Below, one piece after another: positions 7,726 to 15,675 of a stretch of 35,664 nucleotides of DNA. The notes under the pieces were generated by a model. The model worked only from the letters and a program-made list of their open reading frames with translations. It searched no databases and was not told the origin of the DNA. Position 1 is the stretch's first letter, and each line of letters begins with the position of its first letter. Origin of the DNA: JBOFCO01 sp051646105 (lineage in GTDB: Bacteria; Pseudomonadota; Alphaproteobacteria; Rhodobacterales; Rhodobacteraceae); assembly GCA_051646105.1 (NCBI GenBank), contig JBOFCO010000081.1, positions 1-35,664 on the forward strand, in the 5' to 3' direction. The position numbers were made by a program, and so were the translations under genes.

Positions 7726-8337
7726 GTGGGGCATGGGATCCGGCGTGCGCATCGGCTGATTGCGGTCGCGCTCGCCGCTTTTCTGGTTCTGCATATCGGC
7801 AACCATCTGGCATTGCTGGGCGGTACCGACGCCCATATCGCCGTGCAAGCGGTGTTGCGTCCATTGTATCGGTGGCTGCCCGTCGAGGCGTTGTTGCTTG
7901 GCCTTTTCGCAGCGCAAATTCTGCTTGGGCTGGCTTTGACATTTCGGCGGGGATGGCCGCGCAGCGGCTGGGCCAGGGCGCAGGTCATTTCCGGGCTTTA
8001 TCTGGCGTTCTTCCTTGTGCAGCATGTCCCGGCTGTTCTGACCGCCCGCTTCGGTGCCGATGCCCATGACACGACCGTGCATTTCGCCGCGGCGCCGCTG
8101 TCGGTCGCGCCGTTTCACTGGTACTTCATGCCCTACTACACATTGTCGGTTGTCGCCCTGCTGACCCATTTTGCCGCAATGCTGCATTTTCGCGGGGCCG
8201 GGCGTGGCATCACTCTGGCGCTGCCGGTCCTGGGGTTGCTGACAGGTGTGGTGATCGTAGCGGGGTTGATGGGGGCTTTCGGCGGACCGGACGTGCCGCA
8301 GGAATATCGCGCCTGGCTGCTGGCGCTGCGCCCCTGA
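7726..8337 (+). CDS. Five-helix membrane protein with helix histidines, cytochrome b anchor-like
   Basis: I do not recognise a named family with certainty. The GTG at 7726 is chosen because GGAG (7713-7716) lies nine bases upstream; this gives 203 residues. Five hydrophobic segments are visible at about 9-30, 50-72, 86-106, 136-152 and 157-182. Histidines sit inside or at the ends of helices: H23 and H27 in helix 1, H100 in helix 3 (SGLYLAFFLVQHVPAVL), and H147 and H153 in helix 4. The pattern recalls heme-b membrane anchors of succinate dehydrogenase/fumarate reductase, but no flavoprotein or iron-sulfur subunit is nearby. Heme binding is therefore a guess. It converges on the WYL regulator 18 bases away. 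Confidence 0.7.
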   Translation: MGHGIRRAHRLIAVALAAFLVLHIGNHLALLGGTDAHIAVQAVLRPLYRWLPVEALLLGLFAAQILLGLALTFRRGWPRSGWARAQVISGLYLAFFLVQHVPAVLTARFGADAHDTTVHFAAAPLSVAPFHWYFMPYYTLSVVALLTHFAAMLHFRGAGRGITLALPVLGLLTGVVIVAGLMGAFGGPDVPQEYRAWLLALRP

Positions 8338-8355
8338 CGACAGCGCCGAACAAAC

Positions 8356-9045
8356 TTATGGGCGACCGGCCCGCAAAACCTCCAGATACTCCCGCAACAG
8401 CGGAACCCGCTTGGGACGGAAGCTTTCGTCGGTCTTCTGCACATCCTCGATCCGGTGCAGCAGGAACTTGCGGGTATCTTGCCGCAGGCAACACCAGGCC
8501 AGCAGCATCTGCGCATTGTCCAGAAACACCACGGACAGCGGCCAGACGCGCCGCGCAGTCCTTGCGCCGTCGGCATCGACATAGGCGATGTCGAGTGCAC
8601 GTTCTTCCCAGCAGGCTTCCCGGATCAGGGCCAGCCCGGCGGGAGGCGACGGCGGGCGCTGATGCCTGTAGACCTGCAAAACTGCATGCAATGCCTGTCT
8701 TTGCACCCGCTCGGGCAGCGTCGCCACGATCTTTGCCAGCGCCGCCTCGGCAGCGGTGGCCAGTGCAGCATCGCCGGTCTGGCGCACCTCGGCCAGACCC
8801 AGCACAAGCGCCTCCACCTCCAGCCGCGAAAACATCTGGGGTGGCAGGGCCGGATCCTCGGTCAGGGTATAGCCATAGCCCGGTGCGCCATCGATCAGCG
8901 CCCCGCCCGCGCGCAGCGTTTCGATGTCACGATAAAGCGTGCGCGGGCTGACATCTGCCTCCGCCGCCAGCCGGGCGGCGGTGACGGGCTGCGGCAGGGT
9001 GCGCAGCAGGTGCAGCAGGCGGAACAGGCGGTCGGATTTGCTCAT
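8356..9045 (-). CDS. YafY-type HTH/WYL transcriptional regulator
   Basis: The 229-residue protein begins with a DeoR-like helix-turn-helix: RLFRLLHLLRTLPQPVTAAR (about 6-25), then VSPRTLYRDIETLRAGG as recognition region. The C-terminal half is a WYL domain (about 145-215, ERALDIAYVDADG to KFLLHRIEDVQ), a ligand-sensing fold. Such regulators often control an adjacent divergent enzyme. The glutathione S-transferase gene starts 86 bases away on the other strand, and a perfect dyad lies between them at 9067-9087. I infer control of itself and the transferase; the ligand is unknown. Confidence 0.9.
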   Translation of the reverse strand: MSKSDRLFRLLHLLRTLPQPVTAARLAAEADVSPRTLYRDIETLRAGGALIDGAPGYGYTLTEDPALPPQMFSRLEVEALVLGLAEVRQTGDAALATAAEAALAKIVATLPERVQRQALHAVLQVYRHQRPPSPPAGLALIREACWEERALDIAYVDADGARTARRVWPLSVVFLDNAQMLLAWCCLRQDTRKFLLHRIEDVQKTDESFRPKRVPLLREYLEVLRAGRP

Positions 9046-9066
9046 ACCCGGATCATGGTGGATAGA

Positions 9067-9087
9067 TACTGACGTAATATGTCAGTA
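9067..9087. promoter_or_regulatory. Probable operator between WYL regulator and GST
   Basis: TACTGAC, a seven-base spacer and GTCAGTA form a perfect inverted repeat centred in the 86-base divergent gap. It is 22 bases from the regulator's start codon and 45 bases from that of the transferase. A further TGTCAG half-site occurs at 9102-9107. This is the natural binding site for the neighbouring regulator. Confidence 0.6.
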
Positions 9088-9131
9088 GTCATGGCGCTAA
9101 CTGTCAGCATGTCAAGAAAAGGAGATGACCG

Positions 9132-9749
9132 ATGCTGACCCTGTTCCATTCGCCACAAAGCCGTTCCGGCGCGATCCTGAGCCTGATCGAGGAAATGGGC
9201 ATCCGCGACAAGCTTGATATACGCACCGTCACGATCCCCCGGCGGGATGGATCGGGCAGCCGTGACCCGTCCAACCCCCACCCCGAAGGCAAGGTGCCCG
9301 CGCTGGTGCACGACGGGCGCGTCATCACCGAACGCGGCGCGATCATCCTGCATCTGACCACGCTTTTCCCCGAAGCCGGTCTTGCCCCGGCCATCGGAAC
9401 GCCGGATTGGGCGGCCTACGTTGGTTGGCTGAACTGGTATCAGGGCGTTCTGGAACCGGTGATGATCTTCGAAGCCGCCGGGCTGGCGCATCCCTGGCTT
9501 TCCGCAACGTTCCGCGGTCATCCGGAAGCTGTCGCCCGCATCCGCGCCTCACTGGAAAGCGGGCCATGGCTCTTGGGCGAAAGCTTCAGCGCGGCCGATC
9601 TGCTGGTGCATGCACCCTATGCCTTCTTCCCCGAGGCAGTGCCGGACGATCCGCTGATCCGCGACTGGGTGGAACGCTGCATGGCGCGGCCCGCCCGTCT
9701 GAAGGTGGTGGCCGAAGACAGCGAACGCATGAAACGTCTCGCGGCCTAA
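9132..9749 (+). CDS. Glutathione S-transferase family protein
   Basis: The 205-residue protein has the usual two-domain GST plan. The N-terminal thioredoxin-like half contains LFHSPQSRSGAILSLIEEMG, with SPQSRS in the region that holds the catalytic Ser/Tyr/Cys, and the cis-proline motif GKVPALV followed by VITERGAIILHL, where the ER pair binds the glutathione gamma-glutamyl group. The C-terminal helical half carries GPWLLGESFSAADLLVHAPYAF, the N-capping box. A GGAG site lies eight bases before the ATG. The substrate cannot be read from sequence. Its TAA overlaps the TAG of the convergent EamA gene within four bases. Confidence 0.92.
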   Translation: MLTLFHSPQSRSGAILSLIEEMGIRDKLDIRTVTIPRRDGSGSRDPSNPHPEGKVPALVHDGRVITERGAIILHLTTLFPEAGLAPAIGTPDWAAYVGWLNWYQGVLEPVMIFEAAGLAHPWLSATFRGHPEAVARIRASLESGPWLLGESFSAADLLVHAPYAFFPEAVPDDPLIRDWVERCMARPARLKVVAEDSERMKRLAA

Positions 9750-10609
9750 CGCGCCTTGGCCAGTTGCACGGCCAGAATGCCGCCCGCAACCACGCTGACC
9801 CCGATCATGTCGGTCAGGGTCAGCCTTTCACCCAGCAGTGCCGCCGCCACAGCCACGCCGAAGAACGGGTTCAGGAAGTGAAAGGTAGCGGCCCGGACCG
9901 CACCAATGCGACCGACAAGCTGGAACCAGACGAATGTCGCCAGCAAGCCCGGCACCAGCGTGGTGTAGACGAAAGCCAGAAGCAGGCGCAGTGTGGGGTT
10001 GAACGTCCATGTTTCGGTGGCCAGCGACACCACGAACAGGATCGCCGCACCCACAAGCATCTGCAGGCCCACGATCATCAGAACGTTGCCGCCCGAACTG
10101 GCCCCACGCACCGTCAATGTCGCGACCGAAAGCGCTGCCGCCCCCACGAAACACATGGCGACGCCGGTCAGGTCTACCCCGCCGCCAAGCCGCGATCCCA
10201 TGATGATCGCCACGCCGGCGACGCCGGCCACCAGCCCCAGCACGCCAAGCACCGGCAGTCTTTCGCCCCGGAACATCCAGCCGAACAGCGCCACCATCAG
10301 CGGCATGGTCGCGGCTATGATCGCGGCGAGCGACGCCTCGATCCAACGCATCGCGGCAAAGTTCAGACCCAGATACAGCGCATTCTGGCAGATCCCGAAA
10401 ATCAACGTCGCCCGCCATTGCGCAGGCGTCAGCCGCCAGCTTTGGCCAAGCGCGCGGGCAATGGCGATGCCCAGCAGTCCTGATACCAGAAAGCGCAACG
10501 ACAGTGCCGCCATCGGCGGCGCGTCGGCCACGATCATCCGGGCAGAAGTAAAGGCCGAGGACCACATGAAGGCAAAAGCCAGCCCCATGCCGATCGCGCG
10601 CAGGTCCAT
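9746..10609 (-). CDS. EamA-family (DMT) transporter
   Basis: This is a ten-helix inner-membrane transporter of the drug/metabolite superfamily, 287 residues, with the two tandem EamA repeats typical of the group (about 5-135 and 145-280). Visible features include FAFMWSSAFTSARMI at the N-terminus, LRFLVSG in helix 2, ALYLGLNFAAMRWIEASLAAIIAATMPLM split over helices 3-4, and FHFLNPFFGVAVAAALLGE in the second repeat. Substrates of such exporters are usually metabolites or amino acids and cannot be assigned here. The gene lies downstream of the HU gene but behind a terminator. Confidence 0.9.
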   Translation of the reverse strand: MDLRAIGMGLAFAFMWSSAFTSARMIVADAPPMAALSLRFLVSGLLGIAIARALGQSWRLTPAQWRATLIFGICQNALYLGLNFAAMRWIEASLAAIIAATMPLMVALFGWMFRGERLPVLGVLGLVAGVAGVAIIMGSRLGGGVDLTGVAMCFVGAAALSVATLTVRGASSGGNVLMIVGLQMLVGAAILFVVSLATETWTFNPTLRLLLAFVYTTLVPGLLATFVWFQLVGRIGAVRAATFHFLNPFFGVAVAAALLGERLTLTDMIGVSVVAGGILAVQLAKAR

Positions 10610-10626
10610 ATCACGGCCCCCTTACG

Positions 10627-10656
10627 AAAAAGGCCGCCCCCGCTGCCAGAGGGCGA
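10627..10656 (-). terminator. Rho-independent terminator of the HU gene
   Basis: On the minus strand CGCCC (10651-10655) pairs with GGGCG (10635-10639) across an eleven-base loop and is followed by GCCTTTTT ending at 10627. It lies 34 bases after the HU stop and separates HU from the EamA gene. Confidence 0.65.
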
Positions 10657-10689
10657 CCCAATTTGCACCGTCGGGCAAAAGCCCGCAGG

Positions 10690-10974
10690 TCAGTTGACGC
10701 TGTCTTTGAGCGCCTTGGCAATCGTCATCTTGACCACCTTGTCGGCGGGCTTGGTGATCGTCTCGCCGGTGGCAGGGTTGCGCACCTGACGTTCCGGCCG
10801 GGCGCGGCACGAAACCTTGCCAATTCCCGGAATAGCAATCGCACCGCCATCGGCGACGGTTTTCAGGACGATGTCCGCCAGCGCATCCAGCGCAGCCGTG
10901 GCCACCTTCTTGTCCGACTTCATCGCTTCGGCCATTGCGCCGACCAGCGCTGCCTTGGTCATGGGTTTTGCCAT
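10690..10974 (-). CDS. hup: HU-family nucleoid DNA-binding protein
   Basis: HU is a small dimeric DNA-bending protein of the nucleoid. From the ATG at 10974, which has an AGGAGAGG site just upstream, the protein has 94 residues, normal for the family. The N-terminal helices MTKAALVGAMAEAMKSDKK are followed by the beta-arm region IPGIGKVSCRARPERQVRNP with the conserved RNPATGE motif, and the C-terminal VVKMTIAKALKDSVN. An upstream in-frame start would add unrelated sequence. It has its own promoter and terminator and is probably monocistronic. HU and IHF are related; length and the lack of IHF-specific features favour HU. Confidence 0.93.
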   Translation of the reverse strand: MAKPMTKAALVGAMAEAMKSDKKVATAALDALADIVLKTVADGGAIAIPGIGKVSCRARPERQVRNPATGETITKPADKVVKMTIAKALKDSVN

Positions 10975-11023
10975 GTTAACCTCTCCTGAACCGTGCCCCA
11001 TTCGCTTGGGGGTCATCCGGGGC

Positions 11024-11052
11024 ATATAACGTGATCTAGTGGCGCCGCACAA
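11024..11052 (-). promoter_or_regulatory. Predicted promoter of the HU gene
   Basis: On the minus strand TTGTGC (11047-11052) and TTATAT (11024-11029) are 17 bases apart. This gives a leader of about 40 bases to the HU start codon. A short dyad CACAA-N4-TTGTG (11048-11061) overlaps the -35 element and could be an operator. Confidence 0.55.
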
Positions 11053-11080
11053 CCTTTTGTGGCACGTTTTTACGGGCTTT

Positions 11081-11097
11081 CGGCAATATTGTTGCCG
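11081..11097 (-). terminator. Hairpin after the amn gene, weak terminator
   Basis: CGGCAA and TTGCCG form a perfect six-base inverted repeat with a five-base loop, 10 bases after the amn stop. There is no clear T-run after it on the minus strand, so it may act as a transcript-end barrier rather than as a classical terminator. Confidence 0.35.
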
Positions 11098-11106
11098 ATT
11101 TCACGC

Positions 11107-12588
11107 TTACAAAAAGGCCGTTTCCTCGAAACTGCGCAGCTTCCGGCTGTGGATTCGCTCCAGCGGCATGTCACGCAGGCGTTCCATCGCGCGCACCCCG
11201 ATCAGCAGGTGCCGGTTGACCTGGGTGCGATAGAATTCCGTCGCCATGCCCGGCAGCTTCAGCTCTCCATGAAGCGGCTTGTCCGATACACACAGCAAGG
11301 TGCCATAGGGCACACGGAACCGGAAGCCGTTGGCCGCGATGGTGGCGCTTTCCATGTCCAGCGCGATGGCGCGGCTTTGCGAAAGCCGCTGCACAGGCCC
11401 GGACTGGTCGCGCAGTTCCCAGTTGCGGTTGTCGATGGTGGCAACCGTGCCCGTGCGCATGATCCGCTTCAGGTCATAGCCTTCAAGCTGGGTCACTTCC
11501 TCCACAGCATCCTCGAGCGCCACCTGGATTTCCGCCAGCGCCGGGATCGGCACCCAGACCGGCAGGTCGGCATCCAGAACGTGATCCTCGCGCAGATAAG
11601 CGTGGGCCAGCACGAAATCCCCCAGCGACTGCGAATTGCGCAGCCCCGCGCAGTGACCCACCATCAACCAGGCATGGGGGCGCAACACCGCGATATGATC
11701 GGTCGCGGTCTTGGCATTTGATGGCCCGACCCCGATGTTGACCAGGGTGATGCCCTGATTGTTGGCGCGTTTCAGGTGATAGGTGGGCATCTGCGGCAGC
11801 TTGCCCGGCATCGTCATCACCCCGTCGGGCGTGTCGATTTCCGCATTCCCCGGCCCGACAAAGCCCGTGTATCCGCTTGCGGGATCGGCAAGCGCCTGAC
11901 GCGCATAAGCCTCGAATTCATCAACATAGAACTGATAGTTGGTAAACAGGACATGGTTCTGGAACTGCGACGGGTCCGTCGCGGTATAATGCGACAGGCG
12001 CGCAAGGCTGTAATCCACCCGTTGCGCGGTAAACGGGGCCAGATGCCCCGACCCGTCAGGGTTCGACAGATTGGTACCGTTCACGATGTCATCATTCGTG
12101 TTCGAAAGATCGGGCACGTCGAAAACATCCCGCAGCTGGAAATCCAGCACACCTTCCTGTGGCACGGCCAGACGCGGATTCGAGGCGACGGCGAAATGCA
12201 GCGGCATCGGTGTGGTGGATGGGCCGACGACCACCGGCACGCCATGGTTCTGGATCAACAATTGCAACTGCTGTGTCAGATAGGCCCGAAACAGGTCAGG
12301 CCGGGTGATGGTGGCCGAATAGATTCCCGGCGTGGCGACGTGACCAAAGGACAGGCGGCTGTCGGTCAGCGCATGAGAGGTCACGACCAACCGGACCTCC
12401 GGATAATAGGCCCGGTAGCGACAGTCGGGGCGGCCCTTGCCAAGCACCTCGGTAAAGCGCGCGAAAAGAAAATCCGTCGCAGCCTCATACAGCGTTTGCA
12501 GCCGGGTCACCGCTGCGGCGGCATCGCTGAACGCTTCCGCCGCGGGAAGCTCTGGCGTTACGATCCGGGGCTGATTGGCTTGCTGCAT
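11107..12588 (-). CDS. amn: AMP nucleosidase
   Basis: Amn hydrolyses AMP to adenine and ribose 5-phosphate, part of purine salvage and adenylate-pool control. From the ATG at 12588, with an AAGGAA ribosome-binding site, the protein has 493 residues, close to the enterobacterial enzyme. The N-terminal Amn-specific domain (about 20-170) contains YRAYYPEVRLVV. The C-terminal nucleoside-phosphorylase fold contains LVNIGVGPSNAKTATDHIAV, RPHAWLMVGHCAGLR and, for nucleoside contacts, ALDMESATIAANGFRF. An upstream ATG at 12678 would add about 30 atypical residues. The gene diverges from the flavin reductase gene across a 228-base gap. Confidence 0.95.
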   Translation of the reverse strand: MQQANQPRIVTPELPAAEAFSDAAAAVTRLQTLYEAATDFLFARFTEVLGKGRPDCRYRAYYPEVRLVVTSHALTDSRLSFGHVATPGIYSATITRPDLFRAYLTQQLQLLIQNHGVPVVVGPSTTPMPLHFAVASNPRLAVPQEGVLDFQLRDVFDVPDLSNTNDDIVNGTNLSNPDGSGHLAPFTAQRVDYSLARLSHYTATDPSQFQNHVLFTNYQFYVDEFEAYARQALADPASGYTGFVGPGNAEIDTPDGVMTMPGKLPQMPTYHLKRANNQGITLVNIGVGPSNAKTATDHIAVLRPHAWLMVGHCAGLRNSQSLGDFVLAHAYLREDHVLDADLPVWVPIPALAEIQVALEDAVEEVTQLEGYDLKRIMRTGTVATIDNRNWELRDQSGPVQRLSQSRAIALDMESATIAANGFRFRVPYGTLLCVSDKPLHGELKLPGMATEFYRTQVNRHLLIGVRAMERLRDMPLERIHSRKLRSFEETAFL

Positions 12589-12816
12589 TTCTTTTCCTTG
12601 CCATCTGGGCGCTTTGGCTCTTCTAACAGTCACTTGCATTGCCCGCATGTCGAAAATCGCTGCTTTCGCTGCTGTCATGGCAATCGGGAACGCAATCAGG
12701 GTTGCCTGTCATATGCGCATCACCCTATGGAAGCCCAGATGCGTGGGCGCCCAAGGTAACGGCACGACACAGATGGTGCTGTTGCCCTGCAGGCGGTCCT
12801 GCCCTGCTGGAGTGTG
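12589..12816. other. Divergent intergenic region amn / flavin reductase
   Basis: These 228 bases hold the leader of amn and the upstream region of the flavin reductase gene. I see no dyad, RNA gene or convincing promoter pair here. A GGAG at 12809-12812 serves the flavin reductase start. Confidence 0.5.
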
Positions 12817-13320
12817 ATGTTGACGGAAACGCCGCTGCCCCCCGATGCCGCGAACATCCGCGCGCTGCGCGATGCGCTGGGCCGTTTCGCGACGGGCGTT
12901 ACTGTCGTTACCATCGCCGGGCCGGATGGTCCGATGGGGTTTACCGCTAACAGCTTCACCAGCCTGTCGATGGATCCGCCGCTTGTCCTGTGGGCCCCGG
13001 CCCGCAGTGCCACGCGCTTCCCGTTCTTTGCGGCGGCGCAACATTTCGCGATCCACGTGCTTGCCGCGGAACAGGAACCGCTGGTCAGCAGGTTCCTGCG
13101 CGGCGGTATCGGCTTTGACGGGATGGAATTCGACAGGAACGTCGAAGAAGTACCACTGATCGCCGGATCACTCGCCCGCTTCGAATGCCGCCAGATCGCA
13201 ACACACGACGGCGGCGATCACCTGATCATTGTGGGAGAGGTGACACGCTTCACCTCCCGGCCCGGCGCGCCGCTCGTGTTCAGCCAGGGCGGCTACGGCG
13301 CGTTTTCGGCAGGGCGCTAG
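12817..13320 (+). CDS. Flavin reductase-like, FMN-binding protein
   Basis: The 167-residue protein belongs to the short-chain flavin reductase family, which reduces FMN or FAD with NAD(P)H or binds FMN for a partner oxygenase. The hallmark regions are RDALGRFATGVTVVTIAGPD, GFTANSFTSLSMDPPLVLWA and HFAIHVLAAEQEPLVSRF, with the late GDHLIIVGEVTRF strand, in the usual order. A GGAG lies four bases before the ATG. GTG one codon earlier and TTG one codon later are possible starts. No partner monooxygenase gene is adjacent, so the physiological role is open. Confidence 0.88.
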   Translation: MLTETPLPPDAANIRALRDALGRFATGVTVVTIAGPDGPMGFTANSFTSLSMDPPLVLWAPARSATRFPFFAAAQHFAIHVLAAEQEPLVSRFLRGGIGFDGMEFDRNVEEVPLIAGSLARFECRQIATHDGGDHLIIVGEVTRFTSRPGAPLVFSQGGYGAFSAGR

Positions 13321-13400
13321 CACCGGCCATCGGCATAGCGCAAAACGCCAACACTGTCGCGCGGCGACGGTTCCGGAGGGTTTGCAATACCGCTGAAAGG

Positions 13401-13476
13401 TGGTGAGCCCGACAGGATTCGAACCTGTGACCCACTGATTAAAAGTCAGTTGCTCTACCAACTGAGCTACGGGCCC
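13401..13476 (-). tRNA. trnK: tRNA-Lys (anticodon UUU)
   Basis: The minus strand folds into a normal 76-base tRNA. The acceptor arm begins GGGCCCG and ends with its partner strand, A73 and an encoded CCA. The D arm is GTAGCTCAGTTGGTAGAGC, the anticodon stem-loop is CTGACTTTTAATCAG with anticodon TTT, and the T arm is ACAGGTTCGAATCCTGT. A promoter lies immediately upstream at 13487-13515. Confidence 0.97.
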
Positions 13477-13486
13477 ACGCCGGCGG

Positions 13487-13515
13487 TAACTAGAAAGAAC
13501 AGGACAGGCGGTCAA
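13487..13515 (-). promoter_or_regulatory. Predicted promoter of tRNA-Lys
   Basis: On the minus strand TTGACC (13510-13515) and TAGTTA (13487-13492) are 17 bases apart. The expected start is about 3-4 bases before the mature tRNA 5' end, which implies a very short 5' leader for RNase P. Confidence 0.55.
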
Positions 13516-13579
13516 GGGTGAATCGAGGCTTTTCCGCATCTTCTGGCAAAAGCCCTGTCTGCACGTTATATGCGGCAGC

Positions 13580-14425
13580 ATGAAAGACCGGAACGCCCCC
13601 CCTGCCCTGCCGTTCATGAAGATGCACGGCGCGGGCAACGATTTCGTCGTGATCGACTCGCGCGGGCGCGGGGCGGTGGTGACGGCTGCGTTGGCGCGCG
13701 CACTTGGCGACAGGCATCGCGGGGTTGGCTTCGACCAGTTGGCCGAAATCCGGGACGATACTGGCGGAACGGCGGATTTTGCGCTGGATTTCTGGAACAG
13801 CGACGGCAGCATGGCCGGTGCCTGCGGTAATGCTACCCGTTGCGTGGCCGATCACGTGATGCGGGGCCTGGGCCGGGATGGGGCGACGCTGCTGACCGAA
13901 CGCGGGCTGTTGAAGGCTGTCAGGTTGTCCGACAGCCGGGTCATGGTCAACATGGGGCACCCGCAACTCGAATGGCAGGACGTGCCGCTGGCACGTGCCG
14001 TCGATACATTGCACCTGCCCTTGTCGGGCGATCCGGCGGCTGTGGGCATGGGCAATCCCCATTGCGTGCATTTCGTTCCCGACGCCGAAGCCGTCGATCT
14101 GGCGGCAGTCGGTCCCGTCATCGAACACGATCCGCTGTATCCGCAGCGCACCAATGTTGAGTTTGCCAGCGTCACCGCCCCCGAACGGCTGCGCCTGCGG
14201 GTCTGGGAACGCGGCGCCGGGATCACGCTGGCCTGTGGGTCCGGGGCCTGCGCCGCAGCGGTCGCCGCACATCTGCGCGGGCTGACCGGGCGGCGGGTCA
14301 CACTCGACCTTGACGGCGGTGTGCTGGAAGTCGACTGGCGGGATGATGGCGTCTGGCTGACCGGGCCGGTGGCGCATGTCTTTGATGGCACGCTTTCCGC
14401 AGATTATATCGCGCGAAACGCATGA
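13580..14425 (+). CDS. dapF: Diaminopimelate epimerase
   Basis: DapF interconverts LL- and meso-diaminopimelate, supplying both lysine and peptidoglycan. The 281-residue protein has KMHGAGNDFVVID near the N-terminus. The two catalytic cysteines are C82 in GACGNATRC and C219 in ACGSGACAA. I kept the ATG at 13580; ATGs at 13616 and 13622 would remove the non-conserved N-terminus. No ribosome-binding site is evident. A TTATAT at 13566-13571 places a possible transcription start almost at the ATG, so the message may be leaderless. It overlaps mtaB by ATGA. Confidence 0.94.
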   Translation: MKDRNAPPALPFMKMHGAGNDFVVIDSRGRGAVVTAALARALGDRHRGVGFDQLAEIRDDTGGTADFALDFWNSDGSMAGACGNATRCVADHVMRGLGRDGATLLTERGLLKAVRLSDSRVMVNMGHPQLEWQDVPLARAVDTLHLPLSGDPAAVGMGNPHCVHFVPDAEAVDLAAVGPVIEHDPLYPQRTNVEFASVTAPERLRLRVWERGAGITLACGSGACAAAVAAHLRGLTGRRVTLDLDGGVLEVDWRDDGVWLTGPVAHVFDGTLSADYIARNA

Positions 14426-15675
14426 CGGCGCCGGTTTTTGCCACGCTCGGCTGCCGTCTGAACGCCTATGAGACAGAGGCGATGGGCGAACTGGCCGCTG
14501 CCGCCGGGCTGAAGGGGGCCGTCATTGTCAACACCTGCGCCGTGACGGCGGAGGCGGTGCGCAAAGCGCGGCAGGAAATCCGGCGGCTGGCCCGCGAAAA
14601 CCCCGGCGCGCCGGTGATCGTGACGGGATGTGCTGCGCAGACGGAACCGGAGACCTTCGCCGCCATGCCGGAAGTGACCCGCGTCATCGGCAACCACGAA
14701 AAGATGCAGGCGGAAACCTGGAACTCCCTTGCCCGCCCGGATTTCATCGGGGAAACGGAGCGTGTGCAGGTTGATGACATCATGTCGGTGCGCGAAACCG
14801 CCGGCCATCTGATCGACGGCTTCGGGCGGCACCGCGCCTATGTGCAGGTTCAGAACGGCTGCGACCACCGCTGCACCTTCTGCATCATTCCCTATGGTCG
14901 CGGCAATTCCCGATCCGTCCCCGCCGGGGTGGTGGTGGAACAGATCAAGCGGCTGGTCGGCAAGGGCTTCAACGAGGTGGTTCTGACCGGGGTCGACCTG
15001 ACCTCATGGGGCGCGGACCTGCCGGGCGAACCGCGCCTGGGCGATCTGGTGATGCGCATCCTGCGGCTGGTGCCCGACCTGCCGCGCCTGCGGATTTCGT
15101 CGATCGACAGCATCGAGGCGGATGAAAACCTTATGCTGGCCATTGCGACAGAGCCGCGTCTGATGCCACACCTGCACCTGTCCCTGCAGGCGGGTGACGA
15201 CATGATCCTGAAACGGATGAAACGGCGCCACCTGCGCGACGACGCGATCCGGTTTTGTGAGGATGCCCGCCGCCTGCGCCCGGATATCGCATTCGGTGCG
15301 GATATCATCGCCGGTTTCCCGACAGAGACCGAGGAAATGTTCGAAAACAGCATGAAGCTGGTCGCGGATTGCGGGCTCACCTTCCTGCATGTCTTCCCGT
15401 TCTCGCCTCGCAACGGCACACCCGCCGCGCGGATGCCGCAGGTCAGGGGAGAGGCGATCCGCGCCCGCGCCGCGCGGCTTCGTGCGGCAGGCGACGCCGC
15501 CCTCGCCGCACATCTGGCGGCACAAGTCGGCCGGGAACATCGCGTGCTGACCGAAGGCCCGCGCATGGGGCGCACCGAGCAATTTGCCGAGGTGGTCTTT
15601 GCGACCGATCAGCCGGAAGGGCAGATCGTGAGTGTCCTGGTGCGGGGAATCGAGGCGCAGCGGCTGGCGGGGTGA
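14422..15675 (+). CDS. mtaB: tRNA t6A37 methylthiotransferase
   Basis: MtaB is a radical-SAM enzyme that adds a methylthio group to N6-threonylcarbamoyladenosine at position 37 of certain tRNAs. The 417-residue protein has an N-terminal UPF0004 domain with cluster-binding cysteines C11 (TLGCRLNAYE), C39 (NTCAVT) and C70 (TGCAAQ). The radical-SAM motif CDHRCTFC gives C147, C151 and C154. The LNAYE motif and the overall length separate it from MiaB and RimO. It overlaps dapF by four bases and is translated with it. A lysine tRNA, whose relatives can carry t6A37, lies nearby; this closeness may be chance. Confidence 0.94.
   Translation: MTAPVFATLGCRLNAYETEAMGELAAAAGLKGAVIVNTCAVTAEAVRKARQEIRRLARENPGAPVIVTGCAAQTEPETFAAMPEVTRVIGNHEKMQAETWNSLARPDFIGETERVQVDDIMSVRETAGHLIDGFGRHRAYVQVQNGCDHRCTFCIIPYGRGNSRSVPAGVVVEQIKRLVGKGFNEVVLTGVDLTSWGADLPGEPRLGDLVMRILRLVPDLPRLRISSIDSIEADENLMLAIATEPRLMPHLHLSLQAGDDMILKRMKRRHLRDDAIRFCEDARRLRPDIAFGADIIAGFPTETEEMFENSMKLVADCGLTFLHVFPFSPRNGTPAARMPQVRGEAIRARAARLRAAGDAALAAHLAAQVGREHRVLTEGPRMGRTEQFAEVVFATDQPEGQIVSVLVRGIEAQRLAG

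Noticed and set aside
9407..10483. 358-codon plus-strand frame antisense to the EamA gene
   Set aside because: Its translation is extremely His-, Arg- and Gln-rich and overlaps the real GST and EamA genes.
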